Shown here one piece after another: positions 20,736 through 29,188 of a stretch of 64,000 nt of DNA. Where the stretch lies: NCBI RefSeq assembly GCF_032191775.1, contig NZ_CP132507.1, positions 211,001 through 275,000 of the forward strand, read 5' to 3'. Under the pieces are notes generated by a model, which ran no database searches, was not told the origin of the DNA, and saw only the letters and a program-made list of their open reading frames with translations. The stretch's first letter is position 1. Each line of letters begins with the position of its first letter. The stretch comes from Rhodoferax mekongensis (lineage in GTDB: Bacteria; Pseudomonadota; Gammaproteobacteria; Burkholderiales; Burkholderiaceae_C). The position numbers and the translations under genes were made by a program.

Positions 20736-20874
20736 AGGGGGGCTCCCGAGAGAAAAAGAGGGCCATTCTACTGACGCTTCTTTTTCTCCATAGAGCGTTT
20801 CCCCCTAGGCGCAGCAGACGGTGCCTGCTTGGCGCTCGACAGAGGAAAAAGTACCAATTAGCCTTGTTGGCGTC

Positions 20875-21861
20875 TCAAGAATCAGCGGTAAATCCGATTT
20901 TTTTGATCAGCGGCCCCCAAGTATCGAACTCTGCCTTTTGCCAGCGCGCCTGTTCTTCGGGTGTGGAGCCGCGGGGAATCAAGCCTACCAATGCAAGACT
21001 TTCGATCACCGATTTTTCCTTCAACGCGGCATTGATGGCTGCATTGGCGGCCATTACGACCGGCTTGGGGGTATTGGCGGGGGCATAGAAGCCGAACCAT
21101 TCTTCTGTCGTGAGCTCCGGGAAGCCCTGCTCTGCGAATGTGGGCACTTCAGGTGCGTAAGGTGAGCGATTGGGGCCGGAAGTACCCAGGATCCGCAATT
21201 TGCCGGCCTTGTAGTTGGCCAGGTAGTCGCCATGGGGCGTCACCATGGCAGCTACCTGCCCACCCACCAGATCGGTAACCCCGGGCACTGAACCACGGTA
21301 AGGCACATGCCGGAGCTCTACCCCACTGTTGATGCCCAGCAATGCCCCGATGAAATGCGGTGTGGAACCGGCACCGGGTGATCCATAACTCGCATCTTTC
21401 GGGTTGGCCTTGGCCCATGCCAGAAAATCCTTCACCGTTTTGACATTGGCAGGCACCATGGGGCCGACCGCCAGCCCATGGTGCATGATGGCTGCGATGG
21501 AGACAGGTGCGAAGTCCTTGTCTGCATAAGGCATCTTGTTGAAGATGTGCGGATAGCTCGCCAGGGCCGACACCTGTGACAGCGCCAGCACTGATCCATC
21601 AGCGGGCGCGTTCTTGAGAGCCTCCAAGGCGATGCGTCCGCCAGCGCCGGGTTTGTTTTCCACAATGCCTGCGTTTTTGCTAAACGGGGTTCCCGCCCAT
21701 TTCTCAGCTACACGGCGGGCTACCGTGTCGCCGGAACTGCCCGGCGGGAAGCCGAAGTACACCTTGACTTGGTCTACCTGCGCTTGCGCGGTGAGTGGAT
21801 ATAGCGCGCCCAAAGCAGCGCTGCTGCCCAAGGCCTGGATGAGTTGCCTGCGAGTGAACAT
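20875..21861 (-). CDS. TctC/Bug-family solute-binding protein
   Basis: The complete 328-residue periplasmic binding protein has a signal peptide containing an RR pair (MFTRRQLIQALGSSAALGAL) and Bug-family blocks: VDQVKVYFGFPPGSSGDTVARR, VENKPGAGGRIALEALKNA, YGSPGAGSTPHFIGALL and VPYRGSVPGVTDLVGGQV. It is the last gene of the minus-strand run crotonase, feruloyl-CoA synthase, SDR, tctC, with about 50 bp separating it from the SDR. From this context its ligand may be a phenylpropanoid acid or a breakdown product. No membrane transport subunits are nearby. Confidence 0.93.
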   Translation of the reverse strand: MFTRRQLIQALGSSAALGALYPLTAQAQVDQVKVYFGFPPGSSGDTVARRVAEKWAGTPFSKNAGIVENKPGAGGRIALEALKNAPADGSVLALSQVSALASYPHIFNKMPYADKDFAPVSIAAIMHHGLAVGPMVPANVKTVKDFLAWAKANPKDASYGSPGAGSTPHFIGALLGINSGVELRHVPYRGSVPGVTDLVGGQVAAMVTPHGDYLANYKAGKLRILGTSGPNRSPYAPEVPTFAEQGFPELTTEEWFGFYAPANTPKPVVMAANAAINAALKEKSVIESLALVGLIPRGSTPEEQARWQKAEFDTWGPLIKKIGFTADS

Positions 21862-21914
21862 GGTTGTCTCCTATTTTTGGTTTGCAGGTTGCTGAGGGAA
21901 AGATGTAGCGGTGC

Positions 21915-22700
21915 TCAGCGCGGGGCCATGCGCAATGCGCCATCGAGCCGGATCACTTCGCCATTGAGGTGTCCATTGGTCACGATGTGGCAGGCCAACT
22001 CGGCGAACTCTTGTGGTTTGCCCAGACGTGGCGGAAAGGGAATGCTGGCCGCGAGGGACTGCTGCACGGCTTCCGGCAACTCCTTCATCAAGGGGGTGGC
22101 AAACAAGCCCGGCGCCACCGTGCACACCCGGATCGCGTGCTGCGCGAGGTCTCGGGCCATGGGCAGCGTCATACCGACCAGACCGCCCTTGGACGCGCTG
22201 TAGGCCTGCTGGCCCACCTGCCCGTCAAAAGCCGCCACGGATGCCGTGAACATCATCACGCCACGCTCGCCGTTCTCCAGAGGCGTCAATTTGCTACACG
22301 CTGCTGCGAACAAGCGACTGATGTTGTAGGCGCCAATGAGGTTGATAGAGACCACACGCGCAAAGTCCTCTAGGGGCGCTGCTGTTCCATCCCGTTGGAC
22401 CACGCGCTTGGCGCTGCCGATGCCGGCCACATTCATGAGGATGCGGGCAGCACCCAGTGCTTGCTCCGATGCGGCAAGGGCGGCTTGCGCACTATCGGTC
22501 TGCGTGATGTCGCAGCGCAGCGCGATGGCTCGGTCTTCCCCGAACTCTGCCCTGATCGCGGACGCCACGGCTTCTGCTTGTGCCTCATTAATGTCCAGCA
22601 CGGCGACTCTCGCTCCCAGTCTCGCCAGTTCACGGGCAGTCGCCTCCCCCAAACCCGATGCTGCACCGGTCACCAGTGCGGTTTGCCCTTGAATGTTCAT
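21915..22700 (-). CDS. Short-chain dehydrogenase, 3-hydroxyacyl-CoA dehydrogenase (HSD10-like) type
   Basis: A 261-residue SDR with the NAD-binding TGAASGLGEATAREL motif, DIN at the end of beta-2 (VAVLDIN, indicating NAD preference), NVAG and the catalytic YSASKGG (Y-x3-K). The pattern ...MMFTASVAAFDGQVGQQAYSASKGGLVGMTLPMARDLA and CTVAPGLFATPLMKELPE resembles type II 3-hydroxyacyl-CoA dehydrogenases. It sits 24 bp after the feruloyl-CoA synthase gene in the same operon, which suggests oxidation of a beta-hydroxy-phenylpropionyl-CoA. The substrate is inferred from context only. Confidence 0.9.
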   Translation of the reverse strand: MNIQGQTALVTGAASGLGEATARELARLGARVAVLDINEAQAEAVASAIRAEFGEDRAIALRCDITQTDSAQAALAASEQALGAARILMNVAGIGSAKRVVQRDGTAAPLEDFARVVSINLIGAYNISRLFAAACSKLTPLENGERGVMMFTASVAAFDGQVGQQAYSASKGGLVGMTLPMARDLAQHAIRVCTVAPGLFATPLMKELPEAVQQSLAASIPFPPRLGKPQEFAELACHIVTNGHLNGEVIRLDGALRMAPR

Positions 22701-22724
22701 GTGTGTTCCTTCGACGCTACGCGC

Positions 22725-24596
22725 TCAGACCGTGGGCTTGATGATGAAAGGGAGGGTGTCGTCGTGCAGGCCTTCGACCAGTGCGTGACGATGTTTCAGC
22801 ACCGCGCGCTGGTTCAGGGAGCCCTTGTCAGTGATCTCGCCCTTTTCTGCGGAAGGTGGCTCCACCATTAAAAGCACGCGGGCGACGCGGCTTGCACTGC
22901 CAGTGGCCTCACGGGCCAGCTGGTCGACGATGGCTTCTATGCGCTGGCGTACTGCGGCACTTTGAACCACATCAGCCCAGGGAGCATCTGCAGGCAGGTT
23001 GGCTACATCGCGGCAGGCCGCGGACAGGAAAAGCAAGGCACCGACCTCTTTGCGGTTCAGTCCGGTAATCACCGCATCCTGGATGTAGGGAGCACCCGAC
23101 ACCACGATCTTGGCGCGCATGGGCCCCACGCTCACAAACGTGCCCGTAGAGAGCTTGAAGTCCTCCGCGATCCGGCCGTCAAAACGCAGGCCCCGGTGAA
23201 TATCAGCCTCGCTGATCCACTTCACCGCATCCCCGGTGCACAAATAGCCTTCCTCATCAAACGCATCCCGCGTAGCCGCATCGGAGCGCCAGTAGCCCGG
23301 GGTCACGTTGGGTCCGCGGTAGCGCACCTCGGTTTTTCCATCCACATCCACCAGTTTGAGCGTCATGCCGGGCACCGGCACGCCGATGTCGCCGGACGCC
23401 ACATCCGGGCTGTTGACGAACATGGCAGAGGGCGAAGACTCGGTCATGCCCAGCCCGGTGGCCATCACAATCCGCTCGCCGATGGCAGACTCTTCGATGG
23501 CATGCAACTTGTCCCACACGGCCTGGGACAAACCTGCACCGGAATAGAAAAACACCTTAAGGCGCGACAGCAGGGTCGTGCGCAATGTCGCATCCGACTC
23601 CATGGCAGATGCAATCATCTCGAAGCCGGTGGGCACGTTGAAGTACACCGTCGGCGCAATCTCGCGCAGGTTGCGCAGCGTCTCCCCGATCAGGGCCGCG
23701 GTGGGCTTGCCGTCGTCGATGTAGAGGGTGCCGCCATGCTGTAGCGTGAGCCCGAAGTTGTGGTTGCCCCCGAAGGTGTGGTTCCAGGGCAGCCAGTCCA
23801 ACAAGACAGGTGGTGCTTCGGCAAAAACGGGCAAGGACAAGGAAATCTGCTGCAGGTTGGCACACCACATGCGCTGCGTGTTGATGACCGGTTTGGGCAG
23901 CTTGGTGGAACCGCTAGTGAACAAGAACTTGACGATGGTTCCTGGGCCGGTGGCATGCATGGCCGCATCGATGGCAGGCGTGGCTGGTGTGACCAACAAG
24001 GAGGCGTAAGAGGTTGCATCCCGCCCTTGCAGGTGCCCGGCTGCAGCCACCACCTCAACATCCGGATCGACGGTGGCGGCAACTCCCGCGCCATAGCGAG
24101 TGGCATCCGCCACGAATACCAGCCCCGGGGTCAGGGTATCCATCACATGGCGCAGCTTTTCGTAGTCCTGGCTCAGGGTGGCATAGGCGGGAGACACCGG
24201 ACAGTAGGGTACCCCGGCATACAAGCAACCCAAGGCCATCATGGCGTGCTCCAGACTGTTTTCGCTGAGGATGACGACAGGGCGCTCAGCGCTCAAGCCC
24301 CGGTCCAACAGCGCCTGCCCGATGCTGCGGGCACTTGCGAGCGCTTGGGCATAGGTGATGTGCTGCCATTCGCCGGTCGTGCCATCCGGCAACTGCTGGC
24401 GTCGGGCCAGAAAGGTCTGGTCCGGTGTGGTCTCTGCCCAATGCACGAGGTAGTCGGCTATCCGGCGGGCGTAGGCACCCAATGCCAAATCAGCCTGCAG
24501 ATAGCGAACACCGGGGGCGCCATCTGTCACCGTAATGCGAGTGACGCCAAACTTGGTGGCGCGGTAGCGGATGGTGGGGAGTTGCATGTCGCTCAT
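22725..24596 (-). CDS. fcs: Feruloyl-CoA synthase (AMP-forming hydroxycinnamate-CoA ligase)
   Basis: A 623-residue ANL-superfamily ligase. The P-loop LFTSGSTKLPKPVINTQRMW, the core LDWLPWNHTFGGNHNFGLTL, the A5 region MATGLGMTESSP, the hinge region FDGRIAEDFKLSTGTFVSVGP and the N-terminal ITVTDGAPGVRYLQ are characteristic of feruloyl-CoA synthases of Pseudomonas and Burkholderiales. It would activate ferulate and related hydroxycinnamates with ATP and CoA. ATG 24596 lies 4 bp after the crotonase stop codon, so the genes are tightly coupled. Confidence 0.93.
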   Translation of the reverse strand: MSDMQLPTIRYRATKFGVTRITVTDGAPGVRYLQADLALGAYARRIADYLVHWAETTPDQTFLARRQQLPDGTTGEWQHITYAQALASARSIGQALLDRGLSAERPVVILSENSLEHAMMALGCLYAGVPYCPVSPAYATLSQDYEKLRHVMDTLTPGLVFVADATRYGAGVAATVDPDVEVVAAAGHLQGRDATSYASLLVTPATPAIDAAMHATGPGTIVKFLFTSGSTKLPKPVINTQRMWCANLQQISLSLPVFAEAPPVLLDWLPWNHTFGGNHNFGLTLQHGGTLYIDDGKPTAALIGETLRNLREIAPTVYFNVPTGFEMIASAMESDATLRTTLLSRLKVFFYSGAGLSQAVWDKLHAIEESAIGERIVMATGLGMTESSPSAMFVNSPDVASGDIGVPVPGMTLKLVDVDGKTEVRYRGPNVTPGYWRSDAATRDAFDEEGYLCTGDAVKWISEADIHRGLRFDGRIAEDFKLSTGTFVSVGPMRAKIVVSGAPYIQDAVITGLNRKEVGALLFLSAACRDVANLPADAPWADVVQSAAVRQRIEAIVDQLAREATGSASRVARVLLMVEPPSAEKGEITDKGSLNQRAVLKHRHALVEGLHDDTLPFIIKPTV

Positions 24597-24600
24597 GACC

Positions 24601-25401
24601 TCAGTCCTGCTTGCGCACCTTGGCGGCGCGCCCCTCCAGAAAGTCATTCAACCGTGTCTTGGCTTCCGGTGCGCTCTGGGCGATGGCCGCCATCATGGCC
24701 TCGGTGAAGAAACCCTGGTCGGCCGGCTGCTCTGCAATGCGCGGCAAGGCGTGCATCAAGGCGTAGTTCGTCAGGGGTGCGTTTTGCGCCACGCGTACCG
24801 CCAGCTCCAGCGCCTTGTCGAAGGCAGCACCTTCCGGCACCAAGTATTGCGCAAGACCAATGCGCTCCCCATCCTGCGCGTTGTACACACGGCCGGTGAG
24901 CATCATGTCGGTCATGCGGGCCGCACCGATCAATTTGGGAATGCGCACCGCACCGCCGCCGCCCACAAAAATGCCGCGGGAACCTTCCGGCAAGGCATAG
25001 AACGTGGATGCATCCGCAACACGAATGTGGCAAGCGCTTGCCAACTCCAAGCCTCCGCCCACCACAGCACCTTGCAGAGCTGCGATGACAGGAACGGGCC
25101 CGTATTGCACACGCTCCAGCGCGGCGTGCCACATGCGGGAATGGTGCAAGCCCTGGCCGGCGTCCCGCTCTTTGAGTTCACTCAAGTCCAGGCCTGCACA
25201 GAAATGCGGGCCCTCGCCGGCGATCACCGCGGCGCGCACGCCCTCGGGCATGTTTTCGAACAGATCCCGCAATGCGAGGATGAGTCCGTCGTTCAGGGCG
25301 TTGCGCTTGGCACCGCGGGTCAGGCGGATCACCGCCACTTCTTGTTTCTCACCGAGGCGTTCGAAATGGATATCGGGGTGTTGCATAAAAGTTTTCATCA
25401 T
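24601..25401 (-). CDS. Enoyl-CoA hydratase/crotonase-family protein
   Basis: A 266-residue crotonase with oxyanion-hole segments HFCAGLDLSEL and ALQGAVVGGGLELASAC. Both acidic residues of true hydratases are in place: Glu in GGGLELA and Glu in FYALPEGSRGIFVGGGG. It lacks the sequence style of the classical hydroxycinnamoyl-CoA hydratase-lyase (Ech/HCHL), so simple hydration of feruloyl-CoA is at least as likely as retro-aldol cleavage to vanillin. It is the first gene of the catabolic operon. A 21-bp palindrome lies about 10 bp before its start (ATG 25401 or 25398) and is probably its operator. Confidence 0.88.
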   Translation of the reverse strand: MMKTFMQHPDIHFERLGEKQEVAVIRLTRGAKRNALNDGLILALRDLFENMPEGVRAAVIAGEGPHFCAGLDLSELKERDAGQGLHHSRMWHAALERVQYGPVPVIAALQGAVVGGGLELASACHIRVADASTFYALPEGSRGIFVGGGGAVRIPKLIGAARMTDMMLTGRVYNAQDGERIGLAQYLVPEGAAFDKALELAVRVAQNAPLTNYALMHALPRIAEQPADQGFFTEAMMAAIAQSAPEAKTRLNDFLEGRAAKVRKQD

Positions 25402-25410
25402 GGCGCAATT

Positions 25411-25431
25411 TTGGTTATAGTTAATAACCAA
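25411..25431. promoter_or_regulatory. Candidate MarR-family operator between crotonase and amidohydrolase genes
   Basis: A perfect inverted repeat TTGGTTAT-AGTTA-ATAACCAA lies in the 145-bp divergent gap, nearest the crotonase start. Its size and AT-rich centre suit a MarR dimer. A MarR-family gene lies about 1 kb away, downstream of the amidohydrolase. Binding by that protein is inferred, not shown. Confidence 0.7.
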
Positions 25432-25546
25432 ATCAAGACACTTGAAAGCTCTTTTTCTAGGTAGTTTCCCTCGACTCTCTTCCCCGGAAGACCGCCATGA
25501 GGGAGGCTGCCTCCGTGCGTCCGAAGACAACCCACAGGAGACAACC

Positions 25547-26431
25547 ATGGACTACAAAAACCTGCGCGCCATCGATATCCACACCCACGCGGAAGTGAGT
25601 TGCTGGAACCCGTTTGACAACTACGGCGAGGAATACGACCGGGCCGCCGACAAATATTTCAAGAACGGGCGACGCCCCACGATTGCGGAAACCGTGGCGT
25701 ATTACCGGGAACAGAAAATCGGCTTGGTCATGTTCACCGTAGACGCGGAGTCCAAAATGGGCCGCCGCCGCATTCCCAACGAAGAGATTGCCGAAGCCGC
25801 CAAAGCCAATAGCGACATGATGACCGCCTTTGCCAGCATCGACCCGCACAAAGGCAAGATGGGCGCGCGCGAGGCGCGCAAGCTGATCGAGGAGCACGGC
25901 ATCAAGGGCTTCAAGTTCCACCCCACGGTGCAGGCCTATCACCCCTACGACAAGATGGCCTGGCCCATCTATGAAGTGATTGCCGAATACGGCATGCCGG
26001 CCATTTTTCACACCGGCCACAGTGGCATCGGCAGCGGCATGCGCTGTGGCGGCGGACTGCGTCTGGAGTACAGCAACCCCATGCACCTGGACGATGTAGC
26101 TATTGATTTTCCGGACATGCAGATCGTCATGGCCCACCCCAGCTTCCCCTGGCAAGACGAGGCCTTGAGTGTGGCCACCCACAAGCCGAACGTCTGGATC
26201 GACCTGTCGGGCTGGAGCCCCAAATACTTTCCCAAGCAACTGGTGCAATACGCCAACACCTTGCTCAAAGACCGCGTATTGTTTGGCTCGGACTACCCGC
26301 TCATCACCCCGGAGCGCTGGATGAAAGACTTCCAGGAAGCGGGCTTCAAGCCCGAGGTGATGCCCGGCATCCTGAAAGACAACGCGGTGCGTTTGCTGCG
26401 CCTGGACCCCACCGCGGTAGCCGGCGAGTAA
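25547..26431 (+). CDS. Amidohydrolase-family metal hydrolase, possible beta-ketoacyl-CoA hydrolase of phenylpropanoid catabolism
   Basis: A 294-residue amidohydrolase_2-type TIM-barrel protein. The metal-binding IDIHTHAEVSCW motif near the N-terminus, GIKGFKFHPTVQAYHPYD, MPAIFHTGHSGIGSG, QIVMAHPSFPWQDEAL and the late VLFGSDYPLITPERW (metal-ligand Asp) are all present. CACAGGAG precedes the ATG at 25547. Proteins of this type have been named 4-hydroxyphenyl-beta-ketoacyl-CoA hydrolase in p-coumarate pathways (Rhodopseudomonas), and decarboxylases also occur in the family. Its divergence from the feruloyl-CoA operon fits such a role. The substrate is inferred. Confidence 0.85.
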   Translation: MDYKNLRAIDIHTHAEVSCWNPFDNYGEEYDRAADKYFKNGRRPTIAETVAYYREQKIGLVMFTVDAESKMGRRRIPNEEIAEAAKANSDMMTAFASIDPHKGKMGAREARKLIEEHGIKGFKFHPTVQAYHPYDKMAWPIYEVIAEYGMPAIFHTGHSGIGSGMRCGGGLRLEYSNPMHLDDVAIDFPDMQIVMAHPSFPWQDEALSVATHKPNVWIDLSGWSPKYFPKQLVQYANTLLKDRVLFGSDYPLITPERWMKDFQEAGFKPEVMPGILKDNAVRLLRLDPTAVAGE

Positions 26432-26439
26432 AGCGCCGC

Positions 26440-26973
26440 TCAGTCGGCCGGGGTGTAGACCTTTTGCAGCAGACGGATCAGGGTTTTGCGCTCGGCATCC
26501 GTCAAACGGGAGGTGGCATCCATCTCCAGGTCGAAGGCCGTTTGCTCAGCCTGCACCATCAGCTCTACCCCCTGGGGCGTGAGGTGCACCCCCATGGCCC
26601 GGCCGTCACTCGGGTGCGGCAGCCGCTCAATCAGGCCCCGGCGCTCCAGTGTCGCGATCAAACCCACGAGGTTGGGCGGTAGCACGCTGAGCGCTGCACA
26701 CAACTGGCGAGAGGTGATGCCCGGGTTGTGGGCGACCAGCGAGAGCACCGAGAAGTCCACTACCTTCAGGTCATAGGGCGCCATGCGCACCATAAATGAC
26801 TCGATGATCGCAAGGGACGCGCGGCGGGCGTTGTAGCCCACCAGCGTACGCAAATAGCTTGTGTCTACAGGTTCTACCGGAGCAGCCTCAGGCACAGCAA
26901 CTTTGCGCACGCGGGTCGGCACTGCCTTGGGTTTGGCGGCGGCTGACGGGGCAGTGGTAGCGTTTTTCTTCAA
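26440..26973 (-). CDS. MarR-family transcriptional regulator
   Basis: A 177-residue winged-helix protein with a basic, low-complexity N-terminal extension of about 37 residues. The MarR core follows: DLKVVDFSVLSLVAHNPGITSRQL, the recognition helix LSVLPPNLVGLIATLERRGLIERLPHPSDGRAMGVHLT and a C-terminal dimerisation helix. It converges with the amidohydrolase gene (8 bp between stops). It probably senses a hydroxycinnamoyl-CoA and represses the flanking genes through the palindrome at 25411-25431, as FerR/CouR-type regulators do; this link is inferred. Confidence 0.9.
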   Translation of the reverse strand: MKKNATTAPSAAAKPKAVPTRVRKVAVPEAAPVEPVDTSYLRTLVGYNARRASLAIIESFMVRMAPYDLKVVDFSVLSLVAHNPGITSRQLCAALSVLPPNLVGLIATLERRGLIERLPHPSDGRAMGVHLTPQGVELMVQAEQTAFDLEMDATSRLTDAERKTLIRLLQKVYTPAD

Positions 26974-26987
26974 AGGATTGAGTGCTT

Positions 26988-27044
26988 AATCAGGGTCTGG
27001 CGCCCGCTAAATGTGCGCGGAAAGCTATCAAAAAGAGAGCATTT
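26988..27044 (-). repeat. Dispersed ~55-bp repeat, copy 4 (intergenic)
   Basis: On the minus strand the copy reads AATGCTCTCTTTTTGATAGC, then TTTCCGCGCA, then TTAGCGGGCGCCAGACCCTG. It is diverged from the core but keeps the spacing. It occupies the region just upstream of the marR start codon. Confidence 0.65.
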
Positions 27045-27134
27045 GGAATGCCGGGGCACATCTGACGTATTGCGGAAGATGCTGAATCCTAACGGGTGAA
27101 CCTTGCCGCAAGCTGGCAGCTGCGCAGGCCCCCC

Positions 27135-28934
27135 TCAGACCAGCCCATGCTTTCGTGCCCGATAGGCGAGTTTGGCGCGGCTGGTATGGAGTAGCCGTGC
27201 TGCGGCCGACAAATTGCCCCCTGAGGCAGCAATGGCCTTCTGGAGCAGTGACTGCTCCGTTTGATCCAGAGACATGGCACGTGGGGCAGATGGCGCTTGC
27301 GCCGCAGCGGCTGCTTTGCCCGCCAAATTCAACACTCCGCTTGCGGCGGCAGCGTGCAAGGTCAGTACCTCCGCGCGATGAACCTCCCCGCCGGTGAAAA
27401 GATGGTGGACGTCAATCAGCCCCCCCGCGTCCGCGAGGATCACGGCACGCTCCACCAGGTTTTGCAGTTCGCGGATATTCCCCGGAAAGTCATAGTTCAG
27501 CAGGTGACGCACGGCCACCTGGCTGAAGCCTTTGACATCGCAATCGTGTTTGCGGCGGTAATGGTGGAGAAAATGGTTCATCAGCAGTGGGATGTCGTCC
27601 CGGCGTTCACGCAAGGGTGGAAGATGGATGGGCACCACATTCAGCCGGAAAAACAAATCCTCCCGGAATGTCCCTTTGCGCACCGCCTCGCGCAGCGCCT
27701 CGTTGGTAGCAGCCACCACCCGCACGTCGACCGCGATGCTGCGGGTGCCGCCCACGCGTTCAATCTGGCCCTCCTGCAGGGCGCGCAAGAGCTTGCCTTG
27801 GGCCACAAAACTCAGGGTGGCGATCTCATCCAGAAACAAGGTGCCGCCACTGGCACGCTCGAACCGGCCGGGCCTCGCCACACTAGCGCCGGTGAAGGCG
27901 CCCCGCTCTACCCCGAAGAGTTCTGACTCGATCAGGGTTTCCGGAATGGCCGCGCAGTTCACCGCAATGAATGGCTGCTTCGCGCGTGGACTGATCCGGT
28001 GCAGCATGCTGGCGAACTTTTCTTTGCCCACACCGGACTCACCGGTAAACAACACGGTGGCCGACGTCCGGGCCACCCGACTGAGCTGCTGGCAAGCCGC
28101 CTTGAAGGCTGAAGACGCGCCCACCATGGCATCGCCTGCGCTGCGCTCCGGGCTGGGCAAATCGGCAGCCTCTTCCCCGGCTTGGTCGTATGCGGCCACA
28201 TCCACGAACTCGTGGGCATTCAGGTAGCGAAGGTCCTCTTCCACGCCATCCCACTGATGGGCGGATTTGCCCACCACGCGGCAATGCGCATCCCCCATGG
28301 AACGGCATTCAAGCTCCCGAAACACAATCAGGCGCCCGAACAGCGTGCTCACATAGCCGGTGGCGTAGCCCACTTGCATCCAGCAGGCGGGTGACCCGCC
28401 GACCCCATAAGCCGCAATGTGCTCATCGTCTTCACTGGAGTTGTGCCACAGGAACTCACCCTCGTAGCTGCCGGTCTTGGCGTCATAAGCCACATGCACC
28501 AGCTCCACCTGCACCATGCCCTCCAGCGCGTGCAGGCGGGTTCCGGCAATCGCAGAGGCCAGGGGCTCCGCGTCGGGCCATTGCTTGCGCACCAGCTGCG
28601 CATCACGAGCACCACTCACATAGCCCGCGCGGGTGAACAAGCCGCGCGCTTGCTTGAGGCCGAGGCTGTCTACCATCTCGCGGCGCAGCGAGCCTAGCGC
28701 CTCGGAGTGCATCAGCACCACGCGCTGGTCTTGCAGCCAGATGCGACCGTCACCGGGCGAGAAAAACAAACATTCACTGATGTCGGCCAGATTCGGGTGC
28801 GCATCGCCGCTGACGGAGGAGCTGGCAAAGCCGTCACCGAACGCGGGGGTGGGCACCTGCGCAGACTGCCCCAACACACTGCCGGTAGCCCGTGCAACAT
28901 CCGCGAGTGAGATACGTGAAGCCCTGGATGGCAT
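27135..28934 (-). CDS. Sigma-54-dependent activator of XylR/DmpR/PoxR type
   Basis: A 599-residue NtrC-class regulator. An N-terminal XylR_N aromatic-sensing domain (about residues 45-140, [30 protein letters not shown]) is followed by a V4R domain (about 150-220) with [17 protein letters not shown] and [16 protein letters not shown]. The AAA+ domain has Walker A GESGVGKE and the sigma-54-contacting GAFTGA loop. The C-terminus is a Fis-type helix-turn-helix ([26 protein letters not shown]). Such proteins bind phenolic or benzylic effectors directly and activate RpoN promoters. It is divergent from an aldehyde dehydrogenase/calA operon with a well-placed -24/-12 element, so it probably controls that operon. 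Confidence 0.95.
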   Translation of the reverse strand: MPSRASRISLADVARATGSVLGQSAQVPTPAFGDGFASSSVSGDAHPNLADISECLFFSPGDGRIWLQDQRVVLMHSEALGSLRREMVDSLGLKQARGLFTRAGYVSGARDAQLVRKQWPDAEPLASAIAGTRLHALEGMVQVELVHVAYDAKTGSYEGEFLWHNSSEDDEHIAAYGVGGSPACWMQVGYATGYVSTLFGRLIVFRELECRSMGDAHCRVVGKSAHQWDGVEEDLRYLNAHEFVDVAAYDQAGEEAADLPSPERSAGDAMVGASSAFKAACQQLSRVARTSATVLFTGESGVGKEKFASMLHRISPRAKQPFIAVNCAAIPETLIESELFGVERGAFTGASVARPGRFERASGGTLFLDEIATLSFVAQGKLLRALQEGQIERVGGTRSIAVDVRVVAATNEALREAVRKGTFREDLFFRLNVVPIHLPPLRERRDDIPLLMNHFLHHYRRKHDCDVKGFSQVAVRHLLNYDFPGNIRELQNLVERAVILADAGGLIDVHHLFTGGEVHRAEVLTLHAAAASGVLNLAGKAAAAAQAPSAPRAMSLDQTEQSLLQKAIAASGGNLSAAARLLHTSRAKLAYRARKHGLV

Positions 28935-28940
28935 GGCGTT

Positions 28941-28988
28941 TTTGAATGATCAAATGGTGAAATTTAGTTATATTATTTAATCATTTGA
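28941..28988. promoter_or_regulatory. Candidate upstream activator sequences for the XylR/DmpR-type regulator
   Basis: A perfect inverted repeat TTTGA-ATGA-TCAAA (28941-28954) and a related half-site CATTTGAGCAATTT (28982-28995) resemble the TTGAxCAATTGATCAA-type enhancers bound by XylR and DmpR. They lie about 125-170 bp upstream of a sigma-54 promoter candidate, a typical enhancer distance. Confidence 0.5.
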
Positions 28989-29110
28989 GCAATTTCTCGG
29001 CAGGGGTTAACCCTTTGCCAAGTGCCAAAGCCGCACCTAGGGAAAGTCCGTAACTCCCGAATGAAATCCGGGTAGCGACATTGCACTTCGGTGCAGTGCA
29101 CATCCACCGG

Positions 29111-29126
29111 TGGTCTGCGCCTTGCA
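29111..29126 (+). promoter_or_regulatory. Sigma-54 (-24/-12) promoter candidate upstream of the aldehyde dehydrogenase gene
   Basis: TGGTCTGCGCCTTGCA keeps the invariant GG and GC dinucleotides of RpoN promoters at the correct separation (consensus TGGCACG-N4-TTGCA). It lies 63 bp before the ATG at 29189 and downstream of possible enhancer palindromes. A short TGCAC-TTCG-GTGCA inverted repeat (29082-29095) sits just upstream. Confidence 0.65.
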
Positions 29127-29188
29127 ATTCATGGATCAACCACTCGCGAAGTGGCGAATTGATCAACCGATTGAAAGGATGCTTTCCC

